From Mycolicibacterium sp. (lineage in GTDB: Bacteria; Actinomycetota; Actinomycetes; Mycobacteriales; Mycobacteriaceae), in the NCBI RefSeq assembly GCF_016462545.1, contig NZ_JAEMTA010000004.1, forward strand, positions 117,389 through 181,388: 64,000 nt of DNA, in the 5' to 3' direction. The number at the start of each line of letters is the position of its first letter. Positions within the stretch are counted from its first letter, which is position 1. Made by a program: the position numbers and the translations under genes. Shown one piece after another: positions 35,874 to 45,023 of this stretch. Under the pieces are notes generated by a model. The model ran no database searches, was not told the origin of the DNA, and was given only the letters and a program-made list of their open reading frames with translations.

Positions 35874-37254
35874 AGCTCTCCTTGAGTTGGCGGCGTAAGA
35901 CCTTCCCTGACGGTAGGCGCGGGATGTGGTCTACGAAGACGACCTCGCGAACGCGTTTGTAGGACGCCAGCCGGCGGTCCACCAAGGCCATGAGTTCAGT
36001 GGGCTCCAAGGCCGTCGACGTCGTCACAGCCGCGATGACCGCTTCCCCGTTGGCCGCATCCGGCACTCCGAACACCGCGCAGTCGCGTACTGCTGGGTGA
36101 TCGTGCAAGACGGCCTCGACTTCTGCGGGGGCGACCTGAAATCCCTTGACCTTGATCATTTCCTTCAGCCGGTCGGTAATTCGCAGCCACCCGTCGTCGT
36201 CGAGATGACCGATGTCACCGGTGCGGTACCAGCCGTCGCTGAGTGCGTCAGCCATCGCGACGGCGGGTACGTAGCCAGCCATGAAGGATTCGGAGCGGAC
36301 CTGGATCTCGCCAGACTCACCCGGCAGCACCGGTTGCCCGGTCTCGGGTGAAACCACCCGAAGGCGAACCCCGGGAACCACCCGCCCCACGCTATCGAGG
36401 CGGCCACCCTCGATGGGGTTGCACGCAATGAGTGGCAGTTCGCTGGTGCCGTAGGCGGCCACCCAGCTGACCCCGCAGCGCCGGGTGACCGCCTCGGCGA
36501 CGCTCGCGGTAACCGGCGTTGCACACCACATGATGTATCGAAGGGAGGTCAGATCGAAGGATTCCAGCTCGGGGTGGGCTGCGATCGCGTAAGCGATTGG
36601 TGCGACCGCCATTTCGATCGTGATGCGATCACTTTCGATGCGACGCAGCATGACGTCGATGTCGAACCTGCGGTGTAGCCGAATCCAGGCGCCGGTCTCC
36701 AGTGCCGTCACGATGTTGAGGAGCCCAAGAATGTGGCTGGGCGGCGTCGCGATCTGCAGCCGGTCCGATGGGGTCAGCTGTAGAGCGGTCCGCCAGTGCC
36801 GGACCGCGGCTCCGAAGGAGCCGTGGGTGTGGCGCACGGCCTTCGGCATCCCCGTTGTGCCGGAGCTGAAGACCAGGAGGGCCTCGGAATCGAGCCGGGG
36901 GGTCTCGAAGAGCCGTCGGCCCGGACTGACAGCCTCATCGAAATGCAGCATGGGCATCGATTCGGCGAGTACCTGCTGATCGCCGATCGCATGCGCTGGC
37001 TGCGTGACGGCGAGCGCGTGCGCAACCTCATCGTGTTTCCAAGCCGTACTCATCAGGACCGCTGATGCCCCCAGCTTCCAGATGGCCTGCAGCGCAGCGA
37101 TGAATTCCGGCCGGTTCGAACCCATGAGAGCAACGCGCTGACCTGATCGAACACCGCGCAATTCGAGCGCAGTCGCGAATCCACCGCTTAGCGCATCGAG
37201 TTCGGACGCGGTGTATTCGCACTCCTCAAAGGCGAGCGCCGCCGGCTCAGTCAT
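35851..37254 (-). CDS. Acyl-CoA synthetase / AMP-dependent ligase (FadD-type)
   Basis: 467 residues. P-loop VFSSGTTGMPKAVRHTHGS, adenylate motif AAYGTSELPLI, hinge YRTGDIGHLDDDGWLRITDRLKEMIKVKG and catalytic Lys in LPSGKVLRRQL are present. It is shorter at the N-terminus than typical FadD proteins (about 500-550 residues). It heads a four-gene minus operon with a FadE pair and a hydratase-family protein, so it supplies their CoA ester. The regulatory element at 37336 lies 82 bp upstream. Confidence 0.92.
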   Translation of the reverse strand: MTEPAALAFEECEYTASELDALSGGFATALELRGVRSGQRVALMGSNRPEFIAALQAIWKLGASAVLMSTAWKHDEVAHALAVTQPAHAIGDQQVLAESMPMLHFDEAVSPGRRLFETPRLDSEALLVFSSGTTGMPKAVRHTHGSFGAAVRHWRTALQLTPSDRLQIATPPSHILGLLNIVTALETGAWIRLHRRFDIDVMLRRIESDRITIEMAVAPIAYAIAAHPELESFDLTSLRYIMWCATPVTASVAEAVTRRCGVSWVAAYGTSELPLIACNPIEGGRLDSVGRVVPGVRLRVVSPETGQPVLPGESGEIQVRSESFMAGYVPAVAMADALSDGWYRTGDIGHLDDDGWLRITDRLKEMIKVKGFQVAPAEVEAVLHDHPAVRDCAVFGVPDAANGEAVIAAVTTSTALEPTELMALVDRRLASYKRVREVVFVDHIPRLPSGKVLRRQLKESYGCTSDE

Positions 37255-37335
37255 ATCGAATCCTCACCCATCTCGGCCCGTCCCACGGTGAACGTCCTTG
37301 GCGGCCTGGCGGAGGTACCTTCCCTCAGTGCCAGC

Positions 37336-37364
37336 TTTACAGAAATGAGCAAAAATGTCACGCT
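37336..37364 (+). promoter_or_regulatory. Island regulatory element TTTACA-N14-TGTCACGCT
   Basis: TTTACA at 37336-37341 and TGTCAC at 37356-37361, then GCT. It is located between the divergent ligase (minus) and CoA-transferase (plus) genes, oriented toward the latter. Confidence 0.78.
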
Positions 37365-37431
37365 GTCCACCCGAGTAGTCCCCTTGACGCGACAGCTTGG
37401 TACTGAGAAGCGACAACGAGATGGAGGTGTG

Positions 37432-38652
37432 ATGTCTGGAGTGCTCAATGGCGTCAGGGTCGTGGAACTGGCGTCGTGGACCTATGTGCCAGCGGCCGGC
37501 GCCGCGCTGTCGGACTGGGGTGCTGACGTCATCAAGGTCGAATCGGTCGCAGGGGGTGATCCAGCGCGGGCACTCGTCGTCGGCGGGCTCCGCCGCGAAG
37601 CGGCTCGGGTCGACGCGGACTTCATGCTCGAACTGGGCAACCGGGGCAAGCGCAGCATCGCCGTCGACGTCAAATCACCGAAGGGTCGAGAGTTCCTCGG
37701 GCAGTTGCTCGCAACCGCCGACGTCCTCCTGACGAACTGGCTGCCCGGAGCTCTCGAGAGGGCCGGGCTCGGTATCGAGGACATCCGCAGCTTCAATCCG
37801 AAGATCATCATCGCCAGAGGATCTGGAAACGGCGTTCGCGGACCCGACCGCAACAAGGGTGGATTCGACGGCGCGACGTATACGGGGCGTGGCGGCGTTG
37901 CTTCCACGCTGACCCCGCCCGGCGCAGAGCAACCGGCCGTACAGGGCCCGGCATTTGGTGATCTGCAGGCCGGTATCACGCTAGCCGGTGGGGTATGTGC
38001 CGCCTTGTACCACCGCGAGCGCACCGGCGAGCCGACGATCGTCGACTCGTCTCTGTTGGCGCAGGCGATGTGGTCCATCGCCCCAGCCATTTGCGCCTCT
38101 GACTTCTTCGACGTCGACGGCATTCCGTCGCTGCCGCCCGGAACGGCGATCAACCCACTGGTAAACCGGTATCGGACGAAGGACGGGCGATGGCTGCAGC
38201 TGATCTTCTTGCAGCCCGACCGCTTCTGGGCCGGCTTCTGTGAACGGGTGGGGTTGCCCGAACTAGCCTCCGACGAACGCTTCGTACCGTCGAGCAACCT
38301 CATCGCCAATGCTGCCGAGGCCACCTCGATCGTCGCTGAGGTATTCGCCCGACACGACCTGGATTACTGGCAGCGGGCACTCAAGGACGAACCCGGGGTA
38401 TGGGCTGTTCTGGCGACGCCGCGGGAGGTTCTCGCCGACCCGCAGGTCGAGCCCAACGGGTTCGTCGTCACCAATGTCGATGACGCAGGAAACGAGTACC
38501 GGATCGTCGCGGCCCCAGTTCAATTCAACGAAACGCCGCCGCTGCCAGCGCGTGCTCCCGAGCACGGCCAGCACACCGAGGAATTGTTGATGGAGCTGAA
38601 CGTGGATTGGGACGATATCGCCGAAGCGAAGGAAACCGGCGCGATCCTGTGA
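37432..38652 (+). CDS. CaiB/BaiF family (class III) CoA transferase
   Basis: 406 residues from ATG 37432, with GGAGG just upstream; the open frame to 37288 crosses the regulatory element. Family blocks: GVRVVELASWTYVPAAGAALSDWGADVIKVE, GNRGKRSIAVDVKSPKG, and VDSSLLAQAMW. It moves CoA from one acyl-CoA to a carboxylic intermediate, allowing activation without ATP, as BaiF does for bile acids. It is a single-gene plus transcript; the 137 bases after it contain no gene. Confidence 0.9.
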   Translation: MSGVLNGVRVVELASWTYVPAAGAALSDWGADVIKVESVAGGDPARALVVGGLRREAARVDADFMLELGNRGKRSIAVDVKSPKGREFLGQLLATADVLLTNWLPGALERAGLGIEDIRSFNPKIIIARGSGNGVRGPDRNKGGFDGATYTGRGGVASTLTPPGAEQPAVQGPAFGDLQAGITLAGGVCAALYHRERTGEPTIVDSSLLAQAMWSIAPAICASDFFDVDGIPSLPPGTAINPLVNRYRTKDGRWLQLIFLQPDRFWAGFCERVGLPELASDERFVPSSNLIANAAEATSIVAEVFARHDLDYWQRALKDEPGVWAVLATPREVLADPQVEPNGFVVTNVDDAGNEYRIVAAPVQFNETPPLPARAPEHGQHTEELLMELNVDWDDIAEAKETGAIL

Positions 38653-38789
38653 CGGGACGGAGATAGCCGAATTCGTTCGCGAACTCTCCCGTCGATTGGC
38701 TGCGGGGCCACCAGTCGCTGTCGGCGCAACCAAGGCACTGCTCAACGGGGGAGCCGGCCTTCACCGGCCGCTGGGCCGTGCCGAGGCAG

Positions 38790-39755
38790 TCAGATCGCGC
38801 CGAATGACCTGTTGAGGAACCGAGCGTGGAGTCGACGCACTTCCTTCGAGATCTCCCAGTCGGGAACGACCGAGTCGAAGCCGTGGAACGTCGCCGATAC
38901 GACGTGCAACTCGGTGTGTACGTGAGCCGCGAGCAGCCGGCTGGCGTATTCGATCGCCTCGTCACGGCACGGGTCGATTTCGGCGCAGCTGATGAAGGTG
39001 TGGGGTAGCCCCTCGAGATTGGCTCGGTACGCCGGCACTGATCGTCCCGAAACGGCCGTCGTCCCGAGGTAGTGGGCCCAGCCGCGGCTCACGGCCAGAC
39101 CGTGAAGGCCTGGCGTGCGGTGAAATTCGCGCCTGGAGACCGTCATGTCGCAGTCGAGCATCGGTTGGTGGAGCACCTGAAGTGCGATGCGTGGACCATC
39201 GGCGTCGAAGACGCGGTGCACCAGACCGCCGACGAGCGCCGCGCCGGCATCGCGACCCATGACGGCCACCCGTTCGCGATCGAAGCGTAGGTCGTCGGCG
39301 TGCTGGATGACGTCATAGAACGCAGCTTCCATGTCGTCGAGGGCAGCAGGACAATGACTTTCGGGTGACAGGCGGTAATCGACCGATACCACTGCGCACC
39401 GGGCTGCCCGTGCCAACTCGATGCAGGACGGATGATCGGTCTCCAGGTCGCCGGTGACGAATGCGCCGCCATGGGCGTAGATGACGACAGGAAGGGGACC
39501 GCTCGCCAGGCTGCGGTAGATCCGCACGTGCAAGGCATCACCGCGGGGACCGACGATTCGTCGGGGTTCGACGGATACCCCCGAGGTGTCGATGCCCGTT
39601 GCAAGGCGGGCGCTGCGTGCGTTCACGTGGTCTCGGTCTCCGACCACGGTGTCGGACAGAAACTCGCTGGCGTGTAGCGACATTGCGGCCGACCGCAGCG
39701 CTGGATCCAGGCGGCGCAGCCCCTGCAATCGATCGAAGTCGGCCTCAGTAGTCAC
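38790..39755 (-). CDS. Alpha/beta hydrolase fold protein with Asp in place of the nucleophile Ser
   Basis: 321 residues, similar along its length to the esterase at 24237. The oxyanion motif YAHGGAFVTGD is intact, the acid is in CAEIDPCRDEA and the His in ATFHGFDS. The nucleophile elbow, normally GDSAGG, reads VMGRDAGAALV, so Ser is replaced by Asp. It may be catalytically inactive, a binding protein, or an Asp-nucleophile hydrolase like epoxide hydrolases and dehalogenases. It is last in a minus operon with a 3-hydroxyisobutyrate-dehydrogenase-like protein and an SDR. Confidence 0.82.
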   Translation of the reverse strand: MTTEADFDRLQGLRRLDPALRSAAMSLHASEFLSDTVVGDRDHVNARSARLATGIDTSGVSVEPRRIVGPRGDALHVRIYRSLASGPLPVVIYAHGGAFVTGDLETDHPSCIELARAARCAVVSVDYRLSPESHCPAALDDMEAAFYDVIQHADDLRFDRERVAVMGRDAGAALVGGLVHRVFDADGPRIALQVLHQPMLDCDMTVSRREFHRTPGLHGLAVSRGWAHYLGTTAVSGRSVPAYRANLEGLPHTFISCAEIDPCRDEAIEYASRLLAAHVHTELHVVSATFHGFDSVVPDWEISKEVRRLHARFLNRSFGAI

Positions 39756-39795
39756 GGTTGTCGCTCACGTAGGGGGCTATCGACTCGACGGGGCG

Positions 39796-40614
39796 CTAAA
39801 CAGCGCCGCGAAGCCGATCGATTCCGGCCTGTGCGGCAGTGAGTAGCGCGGGCGCGTGCGTCGGTGCGTTGGACAGCGCATTGCGAAGAGCGTCGACGTC
39901 CTTTCCGAGCGGTGCCGTGCCGGGAAACCAGCCCATGTTCTCGAGCCCCTTGGAGCCCATCACCAAATCCAGGCCGAAACTGCGCCCGCTGCCCTGGCCG
40001 GTCATCTTGGCGAATTGGCCGACGTCGACGTGCTGGAAGCGTGCCAAGGCGAGCGCATCGTCGGCGATCGCCATGTGTGCGGCCAGGAGTGCGTTGTTGA
40101 TCAGCTTCGCCGACTGGGCGGATCCGACGTCGCCCAGTCGGAAGATGCGATTGGCGAAGGTCTCGGCGACGGGCAAATAGGAATCGAGTGCGTCGGGTTC
40201 GCCGCCGAGCAGGAGCACGAGTTCACCGGATTCGGCCGCGGGGCGGCCACCGCTCACTGGCGCATCGATGACGGTCACGCCGTATTCGGCTGCGCGCGCG
40301 GCGATGTCGATTATGTCCGCAGGGGAGATGGTGCTGTGGATGACGACCGACCCTCCCGGCTTCATCGCCGGGACTATCCCGCCGTCCGCGAACAGGACGT
40401 TCCGTACATCGTCGGGACCGAAGACGCAGATGCCGACCAGGTCGCTGTTCGCTCCAACCTCGGCCAGCGTGTTGGTGACCGTCGCACCATCGACCCGCAC
40501 GGGTTCACATTGCTCAGCACGGCGTGCCCACACCGTCAATGGATGCCCGGCGAGCGCAATCCGGCGTGCGATCGGCTGGCCCTGATCGCCCAGACCGACG
40601 AATCCGATCTTCAT
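39796..40614 (-). CDS. 3-hydroxyisobutyrate dehydrogenase-like (6PGDH-fold) oxidoreductase
   Basis: 272 residues from ATG 40614. N-terminal NAD(P) motif GFVGLGDQGQPIARRIALAGH, substrate motif DAPVSGGRPAAESGEL, and the catalytic Lys region AKLINNALLAAH. The family oxidises beta-hydroxy acids to semialdehydes. In the pathway it may handle a branched short fragment released by beta-oxidation. It lies between an SDR (63 bp upstream) and the variant hydrolase, all on the minus strand. Confidence 0.9.
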   Translation of the reverse strand: MKIGFVGLGDQGQPIARRIALAGHPLTVWARRAEQCEPVRVDGATVTNTLAEVGANSDLVGICVFGPDDVRNVLFADGGIVPAMKPGGSVVIHSTISPADIIDIAARAAEYGVTVIDAPVSGGRPAAESGELVLLLGGEPDALDSYLPVAETFANRIFRLGDVGSAQSAKLINNALLAAHMAIADDALALARFQHVDVGQFAKMTGQGSGRSFGLDLVMGSKGLENMGWFPGTAPLGKDVDALRNALSNAPTHAPALLTAAQAGIDRLRGAV

Positions 40615-40677
40615 GTGAAGTGTCCCCTCATAGTCCGAATCCTGCTGTAGGCCTGCGGTTCCCGTCACACCGCTGGA

Positions 40678-41436
40678 TCACCTTGGGGCGAATCGTTGCC
40701 CTGCATCGAGTCGCAGGCACTGCCCGTTGAGCATGGGGTTGTCGACGATGGCAGCGACCAGCTTTGCGTATTCCTCGGGGCGCCCCATTCGTTTGGGGAA
40801 GGCTGCATCGCGCAAGAGTGCAGCCTCCATCTCCTTCGACACGACGGCGGTCAGTCCAGTCAGGAAGAGGCTTGGTGCGATGGCAAGGACGCGGATTCCG
40901 AGCGAACCCAGATCGCGGGCCATCGTCAAGCACATCCCGGCGATGGCCGCCTTGGCCGCCGAGTAGGCCACCTGTCCGATCTGGCCCTCGAACGCTGCGA
41001 TGGACGCAGTATTGATGATCACGCCGCGCTCATCGTCCTCGGGTTGGTTCTTGCTCATGTGGGCCGCCGCGAGGCGGCTGATGTTGAAGGTTGCGACCGT
41101 GTTCAGATCCAGCACCGCCCGGAAGGACTCGAGGGCATGGGGTCCCTTCTTGGTGAGTGTCCGTTCGGCGATGCCGCCCCCGGCGGTCGTCACGGTGACG
41201 TGGAGGCCCCCCAACTGAGCGACGGCATCATCGAGCGCTTCTTCGGTGCCGGTGAAGTCGGTGACGTCGACGGGGTAGAAGGAAGCGCCGATGGCAGCAG
41301 CGGCCTCCTTGCCGCTCGAGCCCTCTCGGTCGAGGATGGCGATGTTGGCACCGCGAGCCGCCAACAGCTCGGCGCTGGCCCGCCCCATGCCGGAGCCGCC
41401 GCCGATCACGATTACGTTCTTACCGCTGATTTCCAT
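40678..41436 (-). CDS. Short-chain dehydrogenase, 3-hydroxyacyl-CoA dehydrogenase type 2-like
   Basis: 252 residues. NAD motif VIGGGSGMGRAS, TTAGGGIAERT, Ser in NTASIAAF and YSAAK. The middle insert (KNQPEDDERGVIINTASIAAFEG) resembles HSD17B10-type 3-hydroxyacyl-CoA dehydrogenases, which also act on hydroxysteroids. It likely performs the third step of beta-oxidation before the thiolase encoded divergently at 41695. The regulatory element at 41586 lies between them. Confidence 0.9.
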   Translation of the reverse strand: MEISGKNVIVIGGGSGMGRASAELLAARGANIAILDREGSSGKEAAAAIGASFYPVDVTDFTGTEEALDDAVAQLGGLHVTVTTAGGGIAERTLTKKGPHALESFRAVLDLNTVATFNISRLAAAHMSKNQPEDDERGVIINTASIAAFEGQIGQVAYSAAKAAIAGMCLTMARDLGSLGIRVLAIAPSLFLTGLTAVVSKEMEAALLRDAAFPKRMGRPEEYAKLVAAIVDNPMLNGQCLRLDAGQRFAPR

Positions 41437-41585
41437 TGGTCTCCTTGAGTCTCACTGCTGGACGGTTGATTTCATCATCGGGCCATGTATGACGCACGGT
41501 CAGCCATGAACCAACCTGCGGCGGCAGAGCCGTCGACGCGAGCGCGGTCGGCCTCACCAAGGAGCGCGTCAGCCGAGCTCGCGAC

Positions 41586-41614
41586 TTTACAAAACACGGC
41601 GTAAGTGTCACGCT
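41586..41614 (+). promoter_or_regulatory. Island regulatory element TTTACA-N14-TGTCACGCT
   Basis: TTTACA at 41586-41591 and TGTCAC at 41606-41611, then GCT. It is located between the SDR (minus, start 41436) and thiolase (plus, start 41695), oriented toward the thiolase. Confidence 0.78.
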
Positions 41615-41694
41615 CTGAATACGCCATTGTCAATGTCGACCGCACCTCGGGGGATGAGCGTCACCCGCTGGGGTTCCTGAAGAAACGGGGCATC

Positions 41695-42867
41695 GTGCCT
41701 GATCCAGTCGTCGTCGCAGCCGCTCGCACGGCAATCGGTACCGCCTTCAAGGGTTCCCTGGTCAACGTCCCCGCCGAGGAATTGGCAACCACGATCGTCG
41801 TGGAGACGCTCCGCCGGTCTCACCTCGATCCGACGTCGCTCGATGACGTCATCCTGGCCGAAAGTAATTATGGGGGTGGCGATCTCGCCCGTTACGCCGC
41901 TACGGCGGCGGGTCTGAACGGGGTACCAGGTCACGCGGTCAACCGTCATTGCGCGGGCAGTCTCACGGCGGTGGCGGTCGCCTCCGCCCAGATCAAGTCG
42001 GGCATGGAGACGGCCATCATCGCGGGCGGGGTTCAGTCGTTGTCGACCTCGCCTTCAATGACGTGGCGCATTCCGGGGAGTGGGGATTTCCAGGAACGGT
42101 GGCAACCGCCGACGCATGTGGAGACACCCGATGCGCCCACTCTCGACATGTCGATCACCGTCGGGTGGAACACGGCCAAGGCGTTGGGCATCAGCCGAGA
42201 AGAGATGGATGCATGGGCGCTGCGCTCACATCAGCGCGCCATCAGCGCAATAGATTCCGGGAAGTTCGACGACGAGATAGTGCCGTTGAAGGTTCAGGGC
42301 CCGGACGGGTCGACGTTCGAGTTCGCCGTCGACGAGCATCCTCGGCGCGGGACGACCGCCGAAAAACTGGCCGGCCTCAAGGTCTTGCATCCGGAGATCG
42401 ACGGGTTCTCGATCACCGCTGGTAACGCCAGCGGCATCAACGACGCAGCCGCCGCGCTGGCCATCGTCGCCCCTGAGGTCGCCGGGCGTGACGGAATCGA
42501 GACGATGGCCACGATCCGGGCGTGGGCAGCCTTGGGTGTGGACCCCCGAGACACCGGTCTTGCTGCCTTCAAGGTGATTCCGAAGGTGCTCGGCCGGGCC
42601 GGGCTCGACGTCGGCGACGTCGCACTCTGGGAGATCAATGAGGCGTTCGCCTCGACGCCCATCGCGGCATGCCGTGAGCTCGGAATCGACCCGGACCTCG
42701 TCAATACCAGTGGTAGCGGGTGCAGCCTGGGTCATCCGATCGCAGCGTCTGGTGCCCGGATGCTGACGACCTTGATCTACGAATTACGCAGGCGCGGAGG
42801 CGGTGTCGGAGTCGCTGCGATGTGTGCCGGCGGCGGTCAGGGAGGGGCCGTCGTCGTCGAGGTCTGA
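41695..42867 (+). CDS. Thiolase (acetyl-CoA acyltransferase, FadA-type)
   Basis: 390 residues from GTG 41695; the open frame reaches back into the regulatory element. Active-site Cys is in VNRHCAGSLTAVA (about residue 87), and the C-terminal His and Cys are in SGSGCSLGHPIAASGARM and AAMCAGGGQGGA. Asn in EINEAFAS completes the set. It cleaves 3-ketoacyl-CoA to acetyl- or propionyl-CoA and a shortened acyl-CoA. It is a single gene, divergent from the SDR operon. Confidence 0.93.
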   Translation: MPDPVVVAAARTAIGTAFKGSLVNVPAEELATTIVVETLRRSHLDPTSLDDVILAESNYGGGDLARYAATAAGLNGVPGHAVNRHCAGSLTAVAVASAQIKSGMETAIIAGGVQSLSTSPSMTWRIPGSGDFQERWQPPTHVETPDAPTLDMSITVGWNTAKALGISREEMDAWALRSHQRAISAIDSGKFDDEIVPLKVQGPDGSTFEFAVDEHPRRGTTAEKLAGLKVLHPEIDGFSITAGNASGINDAAAALAIVAPEVAGRDGIETMATIRAWAALGVDPRDTGLAAFKVIPKVLGRAGLDVGDVALWEINEAFASTPIAACRELGIDPDLVNTSGSGCSLGHPIAASGARMLTTLIYELRRRGGGVGVAAMCAGGGQGGAVVVEV

Positions 42868-42911
42868 ACCGGCAGGCCCGTTGCAGAGCTGGCGCCTTCG
42901 ATGTCGACTCG

Positions 42912-43346
42912 CTACGTCCGCGATAGCGTGAACGGGTACGTCAGCGTTCCTCCGGGCAGGCCGTCGCACCCGGCGTCGGACGACGAGTCCAACGACCCGG
43001 TTAGCGTCACGGGATCCCAGGTGTAGACGTCATGCGTCGGAATCGTGGGGCCGTAATACACGTTGCCGCAACGCAGACCGTCCGGAACGTCCACCGTGAG
43101 GACGTAACGGCCATCGATGAGCTGGGCGTCCCCTCGGTACGGGAAGGCCTTGGCAACGGGGCGTGGTACCGCGTTGACATGGACGCAGGCCCCATCGCAA
43201 GGGTTGAATCTCCAAATCCACGTATGGAAGTCATACCGATCCGGTATCTGCAGCTCGTAATTGGCCAACGGCATGTCGGCCCGCGCAATAGGAGCGGGTG
43301 ACACCAAGGCGACGAATAGGGCGGCGCCGATCGACAGGCGTTTCAT
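42912..43346 (-). CDS. Small secreted protein of unknown function
   Basis: 144 residues from ATG 43346. Signal peptide KRLSIGAALFVALVSPAPIARA, then a mature part with aromatic strands (NYELQIPDRYDFHTWIWRF) and five cysteines (PCDGAC, RCG, GCDG and the signal-proximal region). This type is common in mycobacteria and resembles secreted proteins that bind or sense envelope lipids, but I cannot assign a family. It is downstream of the esterase and ferredoxin genes on the same strand, with an 82-base gap. Confidence 0.65.
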   Translation of the reverse strand: MKRLSIGAALFVALVSPAPIARADMPLANYELQIPDRYDFHTWIWRFNPCDGACVHVNAVPRPVAKAFPYRGDAQLIDGRYVLTVDVPDGLRCGNVYYGPTIPTHDVYTWDPVTLTGSLDSSSDAGCDGLPGGTLTYPFTLSRT

Positions 43347-43428
43347 GTCTGCCCTGCTCGACGATCGGCCGCGGCCCTCGCGATATCCAGTTCGGAGCAT
43401 TCCGGGTCCCTTCCGCTTGCTTACGTCG

Positions 43429-44331
43429 TCAGCCTTGCTCGAATGCGCGTCGTAAGTGGGCGCATTGACTGGCGAAGAATGAATGTGTCACCGAGGCGTG
43501 AGGCGCAACGAGATCGAAGGCGTGGAATGCGCCCGGAACGACTCGAAGTTCGCATGACACGCCGGCACGGCGAAGACGCTCGGCATAGCGAACGTCCTCG
43601 TCGTGGAATAGGTCGAGGGTGCCGACGCCGACCCACGTCGGTGGGAGCCCACTCAGGTCGTCGCGGCGCGCGGGGACTGCCACTCTCGGGTCTGCGTCGC
43701 GCAGGTACGAGTTCCAGCCGAAACGATTGCTCGATCGACTCCATAGTCGCTGACCTCGTTGATCGACGTCCACAGTCGACCCGGTTCGATCGTCCAGCAT
43801 CGGGTAGGACAGCACCTGGCAAACTGGCGTGATATCGCCATGGTCGCGGGCCATCAGCGACAGTGCTGCTGCCAGGCCGCCTCCAGCGCTGCCGCCGCCG
43901 ATCGCGACACGTGCCGGGTCGACCGCGGGCAGTCGTACGAGCCACTCGAGGGCTTGGTGGCAATCTTCGAGTGCCAGGGGATAAGGGTGCTCCGGGGCCA
44001 AGCGGTAGTCGACAGCCGCGACGGTGATGCCCAGCGCACGAGAAAATCGGCGGCAGAGGTCGTCGTCCTGCCGTGCGGTGCCCAAGACATAACCTCCGCC
44101 ATGCAGCCAGATCAGCGCCGGTGCCGGTCGTCCTGTGTTCGGAGGGCGGTGGAGTCGGACTCGGACACCACTGGTGAGCGTGAGCACCTCGACGTCGCGG
44201 GGTTGGCGAAGCTCTTGCAAGCGCAACAGGTTACGGGCGAAATGCAACGTGGACGGTGTAATCATCTGCCGCGGCAGCACCCGTCCAATCGTGCGTAGAT
44301 CGGGGTGAAACTCGGCAGCCCGCTTAGTCAC
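43429..44331 (-). CDS. Alpha/beta hydrolase, hormone-sensitive-lipase (Lip) type
   Basis: 300 residues, GTG start. HGGGYVLG oxyanion motif, Ser in IGGGSAGGGLA, Asp in GTLDLFHDED and His in GAFHAFD form an intact active site. It is an esterase of the mycobacterial LipH/LipN kind. It follows the ferredoxin at 44381 by 49 bp and is probably under the two minus-oriented elements upstream of that gene. Third member of this family in the window; the other two are at 24237 (intact) and 38790 (Ser lost). Confidence 0.9.
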   Translation of the reverse strand: MTKRAAEFHPDLRTIGRVLPRQMITPSTLHFARNLLRLQELRQPRDVEVLTLTSGVRVRLHRPPNTGRPAPALIWLHGGGYVLGTARQDDDLCRRFSRALGITVAAVDYRLAPEHPYPLALEDCHQALEWLVRLPAVDPARVAIGGGSAGGGLAAALSLMARDHGDITPVCQVLSYPMLDDRTGSTVDVDQRGQRLWSRSSNRFGWNSYLRDADPRVAVPARRDDLSGLPPTWVGVGTLDLFHDEDVRYAERLRRAGVSCELRVVPGAFHAFDLVAPHASVTHSFFASQCAHLRRAFEQG

Positions 44332-44380
44332 GTACCCCTCGGCTTCACAGGCAACATCTCGTGCACGTGCGGGATGGCAT

Positions 44381-44590
44381 TCACGCCGGCGGTGGGAGAG
44401 CCTCGTCGAGGCTGATGGCTTGGCGTGGGCATTGCCGCGCGGCCTCCCGTGCCGCCGCCTCGCGTTCCGGACCGATCTCCGGCATCAGCACAGTCAAGTT
44501 GTCGTCGTCGCCGAGTTCGAAGACCTCCGGGTCGATGCCCATGCAGACTCCGTTGCTCTCGCACACACCGAAGTCGACGTTGATCTTCAT
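44381..44590 (-). CDS. 3Fe-4S-type ferredoxin
   Basis: 69 residues. Cluster ligands: CESNGVC at residues 10-16 and Cys in QCPRQAI near residue 54, with Asn at the position of the second ligand. It is an actinobacterial P450-type ferredoxin, distinct from the one at 13510 (His at this position). Having two ferredoxins and two P450s in one island suggests specific pairing. Two regulatory elements in the same orientation lie 150 and 276 bp upstream. Confidence 0.9.
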   Translation of the reverse strand: MKINVDFGVCESNGVCMGIDPEVFELGDDDNLTVLMPEIGPEREAAAREAARQCPRQAISLDEALPPPA

Positions 44591-44739
44591 AGCCGCCCCC
44601 CTGTCATGGAACCAGCCTTCCCGACCTGTGGGGTTTCATCCACACCGATGGGTCGGGCGTGGGGCGGGTTGGCAAGGAACCCCGGCGAATCGACGCGACT
44701 AAACGGAGATGCTTCAGACCGGCGGTGATTCACGTGCTA

Positions 44740-44768
44740 AGCGTGACATTCGGGGACGAATCTGTAAA
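44740..44768 (-). promoter_or_regulatory. Island regulatory element, minus orientation
   Basis: On the minus strand, TTTACA (44768-44763) is followed after 14 bases by TGTCAC (44748-44743) and GCT (44742-44740). It points toward the ferredoxin gene at 44590, 150 bp away. Confidence 0.75.
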
Positions 44769-44865
44769 GGGGAACAGGTTCCCTGCGGCGGCCTGAAGAT
44801 GCGAACGCCGCTTCGCGTTGGACACCGCCCGGCACCCCATCATCGGCACATGGCAGGACAGGGCC

Positions 44866-44894
44866 GGCGTGACAGTTTACCCAGATTCTGTAAA
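44866..44894 (-). promoter_or_regulatory. Island regulatory element, minus orientation
   Basis: On the minus strand, TTTACA (44894-44889), 14 bases, TGTCAC (44874-44869), then GCC where most copies have GCT. It is the second copy pointing toward the ferredoxin gene. Confidence 0.73.
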
Positions 44895-44948
44895 GCTGCG
44901 GGCTAGGCTGGGCTCGGACCAAGTGGGCGTGCTGCCCGATTCGCGGCC

Positions 44949-44977
44949 TTTACAAATTTGGCCAGAAGTGTCACGCT
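44949..44977 (+). promoter_or_regulatory. Island regulatory element TTTACA-N14-TGTCACGCT
   Basis: TTTACA at 44949-44954 and TGTCAC at 44969-44974, then GCT. It is only 46 bp before the amidohydrolase start at 45024, the shortest distance of all plus-strand sites. Confidence 0.78.
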
Positions 44978-45023
44978 GGGCATAAGCCTCACCGACCCGT
45001 GTTCGACCTCCAGGAGGATGCTC

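Larger units (their letters stand above)
44591..45023. other. Divergent regulatory region with three elements
   Basis: A 433-base region between the ferredoxin gene (minus) and the amidohydrolase operon (plus). It has no credible gene but carries three copies of the island element: two pointing left (44740-44768, 44866-44894) and one pointing right (44949-44977). It has the highest density of sites in the window. Confidence 0.65.
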
